Shown here piece by piece: positions 36,877 to 45,993 of a DNA stretch of 64,000 nucleotides. Both the position numbers and the translations under genes were made by a program. Every line of letters starts with the position of its first letter. Within the stretch, counting starts at the first letter, position 1. The DNA comes from Limosilactobacillus reuteri (lineage in GTDB: Bacteria; Bacillota; Bacilli; Lactobacillales; Lactobacillaceae), in assembly GCF_013694365.1 (NCBI RefSeq), contig NZ_CP059275.1, forward strand, positions 1,798,001 through 1,862,000, in the 5' to 3' direction. The notes below the pieces were generated by a model. That model was not told the origin of the DNA. It made no database searches and saw only the letters and a list, made by a program, of their open reading frames with translations.

Positions 36877-38994
36877 ATGGCAATTAAATGTACGGTAACA
36901 ACTGACCTGCAAGCTAAAGATACGAATGGCTATTCTGGTATTCAAAAGCATGTTGAACATGACGAAAAGATTAATCATACTAACAAAGATATTGTGTTTA
37001 GCGAAACTCAATTTAATCAATACAATGAATCTCAACAAACGCGAGAGGCCATCGACAAATGGAACGATGAACATTTCCGGGACTATGTTGAGGAACATGA
37101 TAAGCACCAACGAGCAAAAGGCCACGCTGAACGGCAATACGGTAGTGTTAAAAACTACCTTAAACGGAAGAAGAAAGCCACTGCGGTGCTGACCATTGGT
37201 AACATGGCTGTCCAAAGTACTTTGATGAAACAATTCTGTCCGGTAACCTCATATCAAAAAGAAAAGTTACCAGACGGCACAACTCATTTGGTCTTTAAGT
37301 TAAAAGACCAACAAGGTCAACCAATCCCAGATAATATCGCTGTCGCTAAGCAATTCTATGGCTGTTTTAATCGAGCATTGATTCACGCCACTGCTAACAA
37401 TGTGGGGTGGAAACCTAATAAGACTCATCAGCAACGCATTAACGTCGGTGACTACTTACATCGAGGCCGCTACGCCACTAACAATGATGAAATGGGCATT
37501 TCCCACATTCATTATGAACTAGCGACTTTTGGTATGACCCGGGGCGGCAAAAAACGGGCGGCACACGTTACTAATTCCCTTAATCAGGCCCTAGTAAGCC
37601 TCCATCAAGCGGTCACCGGCAAAACGGTTTCTGGGCGTGCAGCCATCAAATGGTATCGAACTAATATGGACCAGTTCGCCCTGAAATGCTTAGAAGATGA
37701 GCTCCATCAGACCTACCAAGTCCCTGAAAATAAAAAAATCCTCGATTTTGAACGCAAAACCGAAGATGATAAGACGCTACAAACGGGATTAAGCATGGAA
37801 CAACTCAAAGCTCAACATCAAGAAATCGCTGATCATCAAAAAGCAGTTAACGCCCTGCAAGGTCAAGCCGACAATCTCAATAGCCAAAATCATGACATTC
37901 AAGTCCAAGTTGAACGGGTGACCAAGAATCTGAAGGCCATCTATGAAGCCACCACAGGCCATCAGGCGGTCGATAAAGATGGCAGCGACTTATCACCCTT
38001 AGAAATGGCCAACGGCATTACAGGGGCTGTGAAGAGCGCTCAGGAGGGCCAGCAACAAGCCGAACAGGACGCTAATGCAGCAAAGGCACAGCAAAAAGTC
38101 GCTGAGGAACAACAGAAGCAACAAGACCGGCAACTAGCTCAGCAACGACAACAACTCCAAACTCTGCAAAACCAGTTGAAAGACGCTGACGACCAACTTA
38201 AAGAACGGAAGCAACAACGAATTAAAGCCGCTCAACAGGAAATTGACCAAAATGACTTAACTTACAGCGATGACCAGTCAATCACAGTAAACGAAGATAA
38301 CGTCGCTGAAATGGAACAAGAGCTCGACAGCTGGCGCCAAGAACAGCGTGCTGATTGGGAAAAAGACAAACAAACCCATCAAGATGAACTTGATAATCTA
38401 AACCAGGAGATAACTACTGCTCGTACTAAAAAGGCTGAATTATCAAGTACCAATCAACAATTAACCGCTCAAAATCAACAACTCCAGGCTACCAACAAAA
38501 CAGTTCAGAATCAAATTGACGGTTACAAAAACCAACTAATTAATACGATTGTCGAAAATGACCCGACCCACAAAGTTGAGCAACCACTTCTCCAACCAAA
38601 CGAGGCCGCTCAAGAAATTCAAACTGATACTGGCCGGCAGCAACACTTCCGACAAACCCTTAAATATCTAATGGACACGGCTACTAAATCCCTACAAAAG
38701 ATTAAAAATAAAGCCACCGAATTCATCAAACAAGTAACCAAGACTCTCACAACACCATCTACTAAAGAATCAAACCAACCAATATCAAACCTGCACAGTG
38801 CCCAACTTGACACAAACAGTATTCAACCCTCAAAACACCCCTTCGATTATCATAAAGAACGACAACTTGAAAATGACCCCATTATTAAACTAAAAAAGGC
38901 CATACTACTAGCCAATAGCCAACAATTACAAAAGGCTGACAAACAAATCAAAAATTCAATCACCAAGCAAATTGATGAGGATTACCAATTCTAA
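36877..38994 (+). CDS. MobV-like plasmid relaxase with long coiled-coil tail
   Basis: A mobilization protein of 705 residues that would nick oriT and lead plasmid transfer. The N-terminal GYSGIQKHVEHD segment resembles the MobV start, and a pair of metal histidines in S209-H-I-H-Y (ISHIHYELATFG) corresponds to the PHMHLG motif of classic MobV. From about residue 290 to 570 the protein is one long Gln/Glu-rich coiled coil. The canonical HxDE preceding the histidine pair is not conserved, so assignment to MobV is by overall pattern. A near-identical start occurs at 77-1 on the minus strand. Confidence 0.72.
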   Translation: MAIKCTVTTDLQAKDTNGYSGIQKHVEHDEKINHTNKDIVFSETQFNQYNESQQTREAIDKWNDEHFRDYVEEHDKHQRAKGHAERQYGSVKNYLKRKKKATAVLTIGNMAVQSTLMKQFCPVTSYQKEKLPDGTTHLVFKLKDQQGQPIPDNIAVAKQFYGCFNRALIHATANNVGWKPNKTHQQRINVGDYLHRGRYATNNDEMGISHIHYELATFGMTRGGKKRAAHVTNSLNQALVSLHQAVTGKTVSGRAAIKWYRTNMDQFALKCLEDELHQTYQVPENKKILDFERKTEDDKTLQTGLSMEQLKAQHQEIADHQKAVNALQGQADNLNSQNHDIQVQVERVTKNLKAIYEATTGHQAVDKDGSDLSPLEMANGITGAVKSAQEGQQQAEQDANAAKAQQKVAEEQQKQQDRQLAQQRQQLQTLQNQLKDADDQLKERKQQRIKAAQQEIDQNDLTYSDDQSITVNEDNVAEMEQELDSWRQEQRADWEKDKQTHQDELDNLNQEITTARTKKAELSSTNQQLTAQNQQLQATNKTVQNQIDGYKNQLINTIVENDPTHKVEQPLLQPNEAAQEIQTDTGRQQHFRQTLKYLMDTATKSLQKIKNKATEFIKQVTKTLTTPSTKESNQPISNLHSAQLDTNSIQPSKHPFDYHKERQLENDPIIKLKKAILLANSQQLQKADKQIKNSITKQIDEDYQF

Positions 38995-39453
38995 ATGAGT
39001 AAAAGTAAAAGTAAAACATATACAACCTCAGAATTAGCAAGGCATTTTAACATCTCTGTAGTCTCAGCCTCACGCTTCATAGTAAAACACAAGTTAAAAC
39101 CAGTTAAAACTGGTCAACATAACGCTAAATACTATAGTGACGCGGTTTTTCAGCAAATGGAAGAGTATTATCAGAATAAGCCTAAAACACAAGAAAAACA
39201 GACTTATCCAGCAACTAAAGACACAATTATTGAACAATTAAAGGCCCAAATCCAAGAACAGGCTGCAACAATTGAACTACTCAAACAGCAATTAACTGTA
39301 AAAGATGAACAGATTGCAACGGCTAATAAACTGGCTGATCAAGCTCAACAATTGGATTTAACAACACACAAACAACAAAAGTCATTACCGCAACCATTGA
39401 GTAATTCTAACGAAACTGTTAAACATAGTTGGTTTTGGAAAATAACACATTAG
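38995..39453 (+). CDS. DUF536-type plasmid replication-associated protein
   Basis: This 152-residue protein has an N-terminal helix-turn-helix (YTTSELARHFNISVVSASRFIVKHKL, about residues 9-34), a coiled coil (about 75-115) and a short tail ending WFWKITH. Such proteins accompany repB on theta-type plasmids of lactic acid bacteria and bind DNA. No repB is in the window. Confidence 0.75.
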   Translation: MSKSKSKTYTTSELARHFNISVVSASRFIVKHKLKPVKTGQHNAKYYSDAVFQQMEEYYQNKPKTQEKQTYPATKDTIIEQLKAQIQEQAATIELLKQQLTVKDEQIATANKLADQAQQLDLTTHKQQKSLPQPLSNSNETVKHSWFWKITH

Positions 39454-40596
39454 GTGAAACTCAAAAATCGTATCTTAGATATTTACCGCATACAACTACT
39501 GCTAGCAATGATAATTCTAATTCTGAATGATTATCTCCGGCACTTGGATTCACCAATCATCCTTTGTTTGGTGGGAATTACATTACTTCTCGCTAGCTTT
39601 AATCAAGTTTCGCGACCATGGCAGAAACTTAATTGGGGCATTCAACTATTAGTAGGTCCTTTTATTCTCTCTCATGCTACAGGAAGCTTGTTAGTGCTAC
39701 TGTCAGCATCCAATGTTATTTGCGGCTTCGTAGTTTTGTGTTATCTTGTGTTATTTTTGCCTTATGCTGAGCTTTTTGTGAAGCCGTTGAAAAATTTCTG
39801 GTTCCGTTTGTTCTGGGTAATCTTCTTTTTTCAGATTGCTATCAGTCCAGCTATTTATTATGGAATCAGTACTAATCATGGTAATCGATGGTTAACTTTG
39901 TTATTGACGACCGGGTGCTTAGGAGCTATCACTTATTTCATTACGGTTACTCGGGTCTTTGCTGCCTGGCGCTTACAAACACCACTATCTTTGACCACGC
40001 AACAGCTCAAGCTCAACTGGGCTGTCGTTCTTACTTATTGTTTATTGGTAGTTCTCTTCTTATACAGTAATCTGGCAAGTTGCCAGCGATTAATATGGAG
40101 GAATGACCTCCATCAGTGGCAGCAACTACTGCTTTCCTTGGAAAGTGGCATTGGTGAAGAAACCTTGTGCCGCTATGCAATTCTAACCTTATTACTAGTG
40201 CTTCTGCGTAACACTAAGTGGCCGTTACAATTGTTGCTAGGAATTTTCGGAAGTTCGTTAATCTTTGGTCTATTTCACTTTATTAACCTAACTGACCAAA
40301 GTTTATCCCTAACCATTTATCAGTTTTGCTTTACAACCGTTTCGGGAATTTTCTTTGCCCTGATTTTTCTCTATACTGGGCAATTATGGTTGGTTATGTT
40401 GATTCACTTTGTGATGGACTTTGCTGCCTCTTTGAGTAATGGGGCCACTTTTGGGGGCACAGTCAGCTGGGCTGATTATCAATCGGTCCTGGTATTAGCA
40501 ATTCTGATGGTCGGGCTAACCACTTGGATGATGTTTGGTAAACGTGCACAAGTAATGGTACAGCGTGTTCGTATACTAACTAATGTAGTTAGATAG
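39454..40596 (+). CDS. CPBP-family intramembrane metalloprotease
   Basis: A polytopic membrane protein of 380 residues related to CAAX prenyl endopeptidase Rce1. Catalytic motifs: E235-E236-x-x-x-R240 (GEETLCRY), F274-H275 (LFHFINL) and a final histidine/aspartate pair in MLIHFVMDF. In lactic acid bacteria such proteins act in bacteriocin self-immunity or peptide maturation; which applies here cannot be told. GTG start. Confidence 0.85.
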   Translation: MKLKNRILDIYRIQLLLAMIILILNDYLRHLDSPIILCLVGITLLLASFNQVSRPWQKLNWGIQLLVGPFILSHATGSLLVLLSASNVICGFVVLCYLVLFLPYAELFVKPLKNFWFRLFWVIFFFQIAISPAIYYGISTNHGNRWLTLLLTTGCLGAITYFITVTRVFAAWRLQTPLSLTTQQLKLNWAVVLTYCLLVVLFLYSNLASCQRLIWRNDLHQWQQLLLSLESGIGEETLCRYAILTLLLVLLRNTKWPLQLLLGIFGSSLIFGLFHFINLTDQSLSLTIYQFCFTTVSGIFFALIFLYTGQLWLVMLIHFVMDFAASLSNGATFGGTVSWADYQSVLVLAILMVGLTTWMMFGKRAQVMVQRVRILTNVVR

Positions 40597-41082
40597 ATGA
40601 AAAATAATAATGTAACAGAAAAAGATTTATTTTATATTTTAGATTTATTTGAACACATGAAAGTAACTTATTGGTTAGATGGTGGCTGGGGGGTAGATGT
40701 ATTAACTGGAAAACAACAAAGAGAACACAGAGATATAGATATAGATTTTGACGCTCAACACACTCAAAAAGTTATACAAAAATTAGAAGATATCGGATAC
40801 AAAATAGAAGTTGATTGGATGCCTTCACGAATGGAACTCAAGCATGAAGAATATGGGTATTTAGATATTCATCCTATAAATCTAAATGATGATGGATCAA
40901 TTACCCAAGCAAACCCAGAAGGTGGTAATTATGTTTTCCAAAATGACTGGTTTTCAGAAACTAATTACAAAGGTCGAAAAATACCATGTATTTCAAAAGA
41001 AGCTCAACTTCTTTTTCATTCTGGTTATGATTTAACAGAAAAAGACCATTTTGATATAAAAAATTTAAAATCAATAACATAA
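40597..41082 (+). CDS. lnu(A): Lincosamide nucleotidyltransferase
   Basis: Lnu(A) inactivates lincomycin and clindamycin by adenylylation. Length, 161 residues, equals the classic staphylococcal enzyme. The start (MKNNNVTEKDLFYILDLFEH), nucleotidyltransferase core DGGWGVDVL and metal aspartates in HRDIDIDFD are intact. It is followed by a MobV fragment typical of small rolling-circle plasmids that carry this gene, and it is known in L. reuteri on plasmids. Confidence 0.95.
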   Translation: MKNNNVTEKDLFYILDLFEHMKVTYWLDGGWGVDVLTGKQQREHRDIDIDFDAQHTQKVIQKLEDIGYKIEVDWMPSRMELKHEEYGYLDIHPINLNDDGSITQANPEGGNYVFQNDWFSETNYKGRKIPCISKEAQLLFHSGYDLTEKDHFDIKNLKSIT

Positions 41083-41907
41083 CCGCATATGCACTTAGGT
41101 ATTGTGCCTTTCAATGCGGAAAAGCGGTTATCAGCAAAGACTCTTTTTAATCGTCAAGCTTTACAGGCGGTACAAGACGAATTGCCAAAGTATTTAAATG
41201 AGCGTGGTTTTGAGCTTGAACGTGGCGAAAAAGGTTCAGAGCGTAAAAATTTAACGGTGCCTGAATATAAAAAGGCAAAGGACGAATTAAAAGAGATGAC
41301 TACCACGCTGGAACAGCGAAAGTCAGAAGTTTTAGCGTTATCGAACGATAAAACACCAACAATCAACAAAGAAAGTTTAGATTTAAAAGACGAAACGAAA
41401 ACGGTCAAAGTACCAAGTGGCGAAACGATTGGAATTGGTAAGTTACGTCATGAATTTACGAAAAATGAAGAACGAAAAACAGGAAATGTGATTATCCCTG
41501 AAAGTAAATTAAATGCTTTAATACAAGGCTATGAAGATTTATATAAATCGAATGAGCAACTAAAAAAATATGCAGAAACAGATTTACCAAAAAGAATTGA
41601 TTACGTAAAAGGCAAATACAAAGAGGTAGTGCGTGATTACAATGATTTGGCAGATAGATTTAATAATAATTTAGAGAAAATTGATTCGTTGGAGAAAGAG
41701 AATAAATCGCTTAAAAACGAAATTAAGGGCATTTACAGAGGTTTTAATCAGTTTATGGAAAATACCCTTGGTGCAACTGTTAGACAAGCTGAAAAGCTCA
41801 TGAATAACCTTGTGAGTGAAATTAAAGAGTTTGTAAAAGGTGGAGAGTTTGAAAAAATTCATAGAAATGAAACTCGAACACGAGATAGAGATGAATTAAG
41901 TCGTTAG
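41083..41907 (+). CDS. MobV-type relaxase/plasmid recombination protein, 5'-truncated
   Basis: The frame begins without a start codon at CCG CAT ATG, inside the catalytic histidine motif PHMHLGIVP of MobV/Pre proteins. It continues with [20 protein letters not shown] and a long helical C-terminal half to residue 274. The N-terminal half with the active-site entry is missing. A start at ATG 41089 is possible but would be internal. The first 125 nt are repeated in antisense at 32754 and 41908. Confidence 0.85.
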   Translation, partial: PHMHLGIVPFNAEKRLSAKTLFNRQALQAVQDELPKYLNERGFELERGEKGSERKNLTVPEYKKAKDELKEMTTTLEQRKSEVLALSNDKTPTINKESLDLKDETKTVKVPSGETIGIGKLRHEFTKNEERKTGNVIIPESKLNALIQGYEDLYKSNEQLKKYAETDLPKRIDYVKGKYKEVVRDYNDLADRFNNNLEKIDSLEKENKSLKNEIKGIYRGFNQFMENTLGATVRQAEKLMNNLVSEIKEFVKGGEFEKIHRNETRTRDRDELSR

Positions 41908-42034
41908 CCACGCTCATTTAAATACTTTGGCAATTCGTCTTGTACCGCCTGTAAAGCTTGACGATTAAAAAGAGTCTTTGCTGATAACCGCTTTTCCGCA
42001 TTGAAAGGCACAATACCTAAGTGCATATGCGGTG
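41908..42034 (-). repeat. 127-nt repeat, copy 2 (MobV coding fragment in antisense)
   Basis: Identical to 32754-32880 over exactly 127 nt; the flanks differ immediately on both sides (41907 against 32753, and 42035 against 32881). It is the reverse complement of the beginning of the adjacent MobV fragment. The fixed length and position at segment edges suggest assembly-graph overlap rather than a genetic element. Confidence 0.9.
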
Positions 42035-42165
42035 GTGCGTCATTTGACGGACATCCTTTCATATAGGTTTGGTTCACTTAATATGATACCTGATGTCACG
42101 CCGAATGGCGTTTTTTATTTACCACCAACTGGGTGGCTAACTTCATTCTATAATCCACCATAAAA
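42035..42165. other. Short non-coding leader before the sugar permease
   Basis: Contains a terminator hairpin (42098-42116) and a second stem, CCACC-aact-GGGTGG (42122-42136). No ORF of note. AT-rich stretches could hold a promoter, but no clear -35/-10 pair is visible. Confidence 0.5.
42098..42116 (+). terminator. Intrinsic terminator
   Basis: ACGCC-gaat-GGCGT followed by a run of T. The compact GC stem and T-run are typical of rho-independent termination. Confidence 0.7.
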
Positions 42166-43029
42166 ATGATATATTTACTTGCTTTAATTCCAGCAATTGG
42201 TTGGGGTGCGATGCCATTAATTACTGGTAAAATTGGTGGTTCACCAGTTAATCAAATGTTTGGAATCGGTGCTGGAGCTTCAATTGTGGGAATTATTGCA
42301 TATTTGATAACAAAACCAACCGTCAGTGTAACTGCTTTTTGGTTCTCGCTAGCGATCGGTTGTTTATGGACAATTGGACAGGTTGGTCAGTTCATCTCGT
42401 TTAAACATATGGGAGTTTCAAATACGATGCCCCTTTCTTCAGCATTTGTGTTAGTTATGACGTCGTTTGTCGGCATCTTTTTCTTTGATGAATGGCAAGG
42501 AGCCAGAGCATTAAGTATTGGGTTGACAGCGTGTGTAGTTGTAATTATTGGGGCTGTTTTAACCTCGATTTCGGACGGAACATCGGATAAAAAGGTTTCG
42601 ACTAAGTGGGTATTATTTTTATTAGTAACAACAATTGGTTACTGTGCTTATTCGATTTTTCCTAAAATGCCACAGGTTGCTCATGAAAGTAGTCAGGGTA
42701 TTTTCCTACCAGAAGTATTAGGAATTTTACTTGGTTCAGTAATTTATACTATTTGTTCGGGTAACGCTAAAGCATTTAAGCAAAAAGAACAATACTTAAA
42801 TGTTTTAGGAGGACTTTCATGGGGGATTGGTAACTTTGCCTATGTTTTTGTTGGTAAAGCTCTTGGAGTAGTGACTGCTTCAATTTTTGGTCAAATGAAT
42901 GTTATTATTTCAACATTTGGTGGTATCCTACTTTTGCATGAAACCAAGACCAAGCGAGAAATGATATATACAGTAGTTGGAATTATCCTAATTGTAATTG
43001 GTAGTATTTTAACAGTAATTGCTAATTAA
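42166..43029 (+). CDS. GRP-family glucose/ribose uptake permease (GlcU/RbsU type)
   Basis: A ten-helix drug/metabolite-transporter-superfamily permease of 287 residues. The signature start (LLALIPAIGWGAMPLITGKIGG), the internal repeat (GQVGQFISFKHMGVSNTMPLSSA) and the C-terminal GQMNVIISTFGGILLLHETKTKRE match the glucose uptake family that imports glucose or ribose by proton symport. Sugar specificity is not resolved. Confidence 0.87.
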   Translation: MIYLLALIPAIGWGAMPLITGKIGGSPVNQMFGIGAGASIVGIIAYLITKPTVSVTAFWFSLAIGCLWTIGQVGQFISFKHMGVSNTMPLSSAFVLVMTSFVGIFFFDEWQGARALSIGLTACVVVIIGAVLTSISDGTSDKKVSTKWVLFLLVTTIGYCAYSIFPKMPQVAHESSQGIFLPEVLGILLGSVIYTICSGNAKAFKQKEQYLNVLGGLSWGIGNFAYVFVGKALGVVTASIFGQMNVIISTFGGILLLHETKTKREMIYTVVGIILIVIGSILTVIAN

Positions 43030-43806
43030 ATGACAGAAACGTTAAATTGGGATCATACAATGGTTGATGTAACTAACCTTCAAGATGCAATTGATTACTT
43101 CAACTCTAAAGGTTTAGCCTTTACCCCTGGTGGACATCACGAATATTGGGGAACAAAAAATGCACTAGATTATTTTGGCCTTAATTACATTGAGCTCTTA
43201 ACCATCGCTAATAAGGAAAAAGCTAAGGCATTCCCATATGAAAATAACTCAGCAATTCATGATGCCGTTGAAGATTATTTTGCTGGTATTCAGCGCATCA
43301 CAACAATTGCCATTCGGACTGACAATATTGAAGAAACTCACCAGCGATTAGAGGGTCTGGGGCTTAATGTTGGTGATATTACTGATGGAAAGCGCGTGGA
43401 TCCTGCCGGTAAACTTATTCAATGGAAGATTTTCTATGTCAATGATGAACTTGTTAACCATTTACCTGCACCATTCTTTATTCAATGGGGCAACAACGAT
43501 GATCAACGCCGGGAAGACCTCAAGAAACAGGGCTTAATTAAATTCCATCCGGCAGGTGACCTTTTTGTTAAGCAAGCAATCTTTAATGTTAGTGATCCAG
43601 AAGAGGCTGCTAAACAATGGTCAGCCCTCTTGCAGGCAGAAGTAGTAAGTGAAGGTGACACCTATACAATTAATATTGGCGATAAACAACTTGTTTTCAA
43701 GGCTGGCGTTGAAAATCGATTATTTAAACTGATTTTCCACGGGGCTAAACAACCTGAAAAATTACAACTTGGACAAATTAGGTTTGATCTACTTGATAAG
43801 AAATAG
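43030..43806 (+). CDS. VOC-superfamily (glyoxalase-like) protein
   Basis: A 258-residue protein beginning with a vicinal-oxygen-chelate half (WDHTMVDVTNLQDAIDYFNS, then PGGHHEYWGTKNALDYFGLNYIEL) and a diverged second half (FNVSDPEEAAKQWSALLQ). The metal-binding His and Glu positions of the first half are plausible. Relatives of the glyoxalase_3/DUF3853-like group have no defined reaction. Cytoplasmic. Confidence 0.8.
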   Translation: MTETLNWDHTMVDVTNLQDAIDYFNSKGLAFTPGGHHEYWGTKNALDYFGLNYIELLTIANKEKAKAFPYENNSAIHDAVEDYFAGIQRITTIAIRTDNIEETHQRLEGLGLNVGDITDGKRVDPAGKLIQWKIFYVNDELVNHLPAPFFIQWGNNDDQRREDLKKQGLIKFHPAGDLFVKQAIFNVSDPEEAAKQWSALLQAEVVSEGDTYTINIGDKQLVFKAGVENRLFKLIFHGAKQPEKLQLGQIRFDLLDKK

Positions 43807-44619
43807 ATGACACTTAAGATTTACTCATTTGGTGGTGGTCAAATGGTGGAAGCAATGCTGCGGGCTGCACTGAAGAAAAAAGTAATTACTCCTGAAACAA
43901 CTGGGATAACAGATATTTCGAGCGATCGAGTTAATTATTTGACTGATACTTATCATATTCAAGCAAGTCAACAACCTGATTGGACGGCTGTTGAGAATGC
44001 TGATCTTGTTATTCTGGGAGTGCGTCCACAAGATAACTGGCAAGAGATCATGAAAGAACTTGTCGCCCACCACTACCAAAAGGACGTGCTTTCAATTATT
44101 GCCGGCGTAACAGTTGCACAACTTTCATCACAGGAAGATCTTTTTGCAATTACACGGATCATCCCCAATACCTTGACTGATGTTGCCATGGGTTATAGCG
44201 GCGTCGTTAAAAACAATCGAGCTAATCAAACTGTCATTGAAGACTTTCTAAATAGTTTTGGAAAAGTCGATTACATTGATGAATCCTTGCTAGATGTATT
44301 TACTGGATATGGCGTGGCTGGACCAAACTATATCTATAACTTTCTAATTAGTTTTACAAACGCAGGTGTGCTTGCCGGAATGCCTCGCCAACAAGCAAAC
44401 AAACTTGCTCTTGAGAATCTACGCGCAGCCGCTGCATTTGTAGAACAAAGTGCTAAACACCCTGCCGAATTACTTGATATTAATAATTCTGCTGGCGGAG
44501 TGGGTATCACCGCCCAGCATGAACTAGATAAAAGCACTTTTTCAGCGGGAATTGAAAATGCTGTCCTTGCTGCTGTTAAACGAACAAAGGAATTAGGCAA
44601 ACAGAACAAGGGTGATTAA
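43807..44619 (+). CDS. Pyrroline-5-carboxylate reductase-like protein
   Basis: A ProC-family dehydrogenase of 270 residues. The N-terminal NAD(P)-binding strand carries GGGQMVEAML in place of the usual GxGxMAxAI. VILGVRPQD and SIIAGVTVAQL follow, and the C-terminal dimerization domain has GPNYIYNFLISFTNAG with AGGVGIT near the end, resembling the ProC catalytic loop. The last step of proline synthesis is the family function, but the diverged motifs leave another imine reductase activity possible. Confidence 0.8.
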   Translation: MTLKIYSFGGGQMVEAMLRAALKKKVITPETTGITDISSDRVNYLTDTYHIQASQQPDWTAVENADLVILGVRPQDNWQEIMKELVAHHYQKDVLSIIAGVTVAQLSSQEDLFAITRIIPNTLTDVAMGYSGVVKNNRANQTVIEDFLNSFGKVDYIDESLLDVFTGYGVAGPNYIYNFLISFTNAGVLAGMPRQQANKLALENLRAAAAFVEQSAKHPAELLDINNSAGGVGITAQHELDKSTFSAGIENAVLAAVKRTKELGKQNKGD

Positions 44620-45993
44620 ATGGCATATCAAAGTATCAATCCATTTACGAACCAAGTAGAAAAAACGTTTGAAAATACAACTGATGAAGAATTAGAACAA
44701 ACATTGACTACGGCGCATCAATTATATTTAGATTGGCGGAAGTATAATGACCTTGAAGAACGGAAACGTCAAATTTTAAAGTTAGGTCAAATATTACGTG
44801 AACGGCGTGTTGAATATGCGACAGTTATGAGTAAGGAAATGGGAAAACTAATTAGCGAAGCAGAAGGCGAAGTTGATCTTTGTGCTTCTTTCTGTGATTA
44901 TTATGCAGCCCATGCAGATGAATTTATGCAACTAAAAATCATTGCGACAACGAGTGGCCGCGCCAAAGTTTTGAAGCAATCATTAGGAATTTTAGTTGCG
45001 GTTGAACCTTGGAATTTCCCATTTTATCAAATTGCCCGGGTATTTATTCCCAACTTTATTGCAGGAAACCCCATGATTTTGAAGGATGCATCGAATTGTC
45101 CAGCATCAGCCCAAGCATTTGCTGATGCCGTTAAGGAAGCTGGTGCGCCAGCTGGCAGTTTAACTAATTTATTCCTTTCATATGACCAAGTAAATAAGGC
45201 AATTGCTGATAAGCGGGTAGCCGGTGTTTGTCTTACTGGTTCTGAACGTGGTGGTGCAACCGTTGCTAAAGAGGCTGGTGCTAATTTGAAGAAGAGCACT
45301 TTGGAACTTGGTGGTAATGATGCCTTTATTATCTTAGACGATGCAGATTGGGACCTTGTCGAAAAAGTTGCCCCGGCAGCACGCCTGTATAATGCCGGGC
45401 AAGTATGTACATCATCAAAACGTTTTATTGTACTTGAAAAGGATTATGATCGTTTCTTAAAGATGATGAAAGATGCGTTCTCGAAAGTTAAAATGGGTGA
45501 TCCGCTTGATCCATTGACAACTCTTGCTCCACTATCTTCTAAGAAGGCTAAGGAGAAGCTCCAAAAACAAGTAGATACAGCTGTAGAAAATGGAGCCAAA
45601 GTTTACTATGGTAATAAGCCGGTAGATATGGAAGGCCAATTCTTTATGCCAACGATCTTAACTGATATTACCCCAGATAACCCAATATTTGATACGGAAA
45701 TGTTTGGGCCAGTGGCTTCGGTTTATAAGGTTAGTTCCGAAGAGGAAGCAATCGAATCGGCTAATAATTCAAGCTATGGGTTAGGAAACACTATCTTTAG
45801 CAATGATTCCGAACATGCAGAGCGAGTAGCAGCAAAGATCGAAACTGGAATGAGTTGGATTAATGCAGGCTGGGCTTCATTACCAGAATTACCATTTGGT
45901 GGTGTTAAGAATTCAGGTTATGGTCGTGAACTCAGTAGTTACGGAATTGATGAATTTACTAACAAACATCTAATTTACGAAGCACGACAATAA
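44620..45993 (+). CDS. NAD(P)-dependent succinate-semialdehyde/aldehyde dehydrogenase
   Basis: An aldehyde-dehydrogenase-superfamily enzyme of 457 residues that oxidises succinic semialdehyde or a similar aldehyde. Key residues: VEPWNFPFYQ (coenzyme pocket), GSERGGATVA, general base E229 (LELGGND), catalytic C263 (NAGQVCTSSKRF) and the terminal PFGGVKNSGYGRE. Physiological substrate is uncertain in lactobacilli. Confidence 0.88.
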   Translation: MAYQSINPFTNQVEKTFENTTDEELEQTLTTAHQLYLDWRKYNDLEERKRQILKLGQILRERRVEYATVMSKEMGKLISEAEGEVDLCASFCDYYAAHADEFMQLKIIATTSGRAKVLKQSLGILVAVEPWNFPFYQIARVFIPNFIAGNPMILKDASNCPASAQAFADAVKEAGAPAGSLTNLFLSYDQVNKAIADKRVAGVCLTGSERGGATVAKEAGANLKKSTLELGGNDAFIILDDADWDLVEKVAPAARLYNAGQVCTSSKRFIVLEKDYDRFLKMMKDAFSKVKMGDPLDPLTTLAPLSSKKAKEKLQKQVDTAVENGAKVYYGNKPVDMEGQFFMPTILTDITPDNPIFDTEMFGPVASVYKVSSEEEAIESANNSSYGLGNTIFSNDSEHAERVAAKIETGMSWINAGWASLPELPFGGVKNSGYGRELSSYGIDEFTNKHLIYEARQ

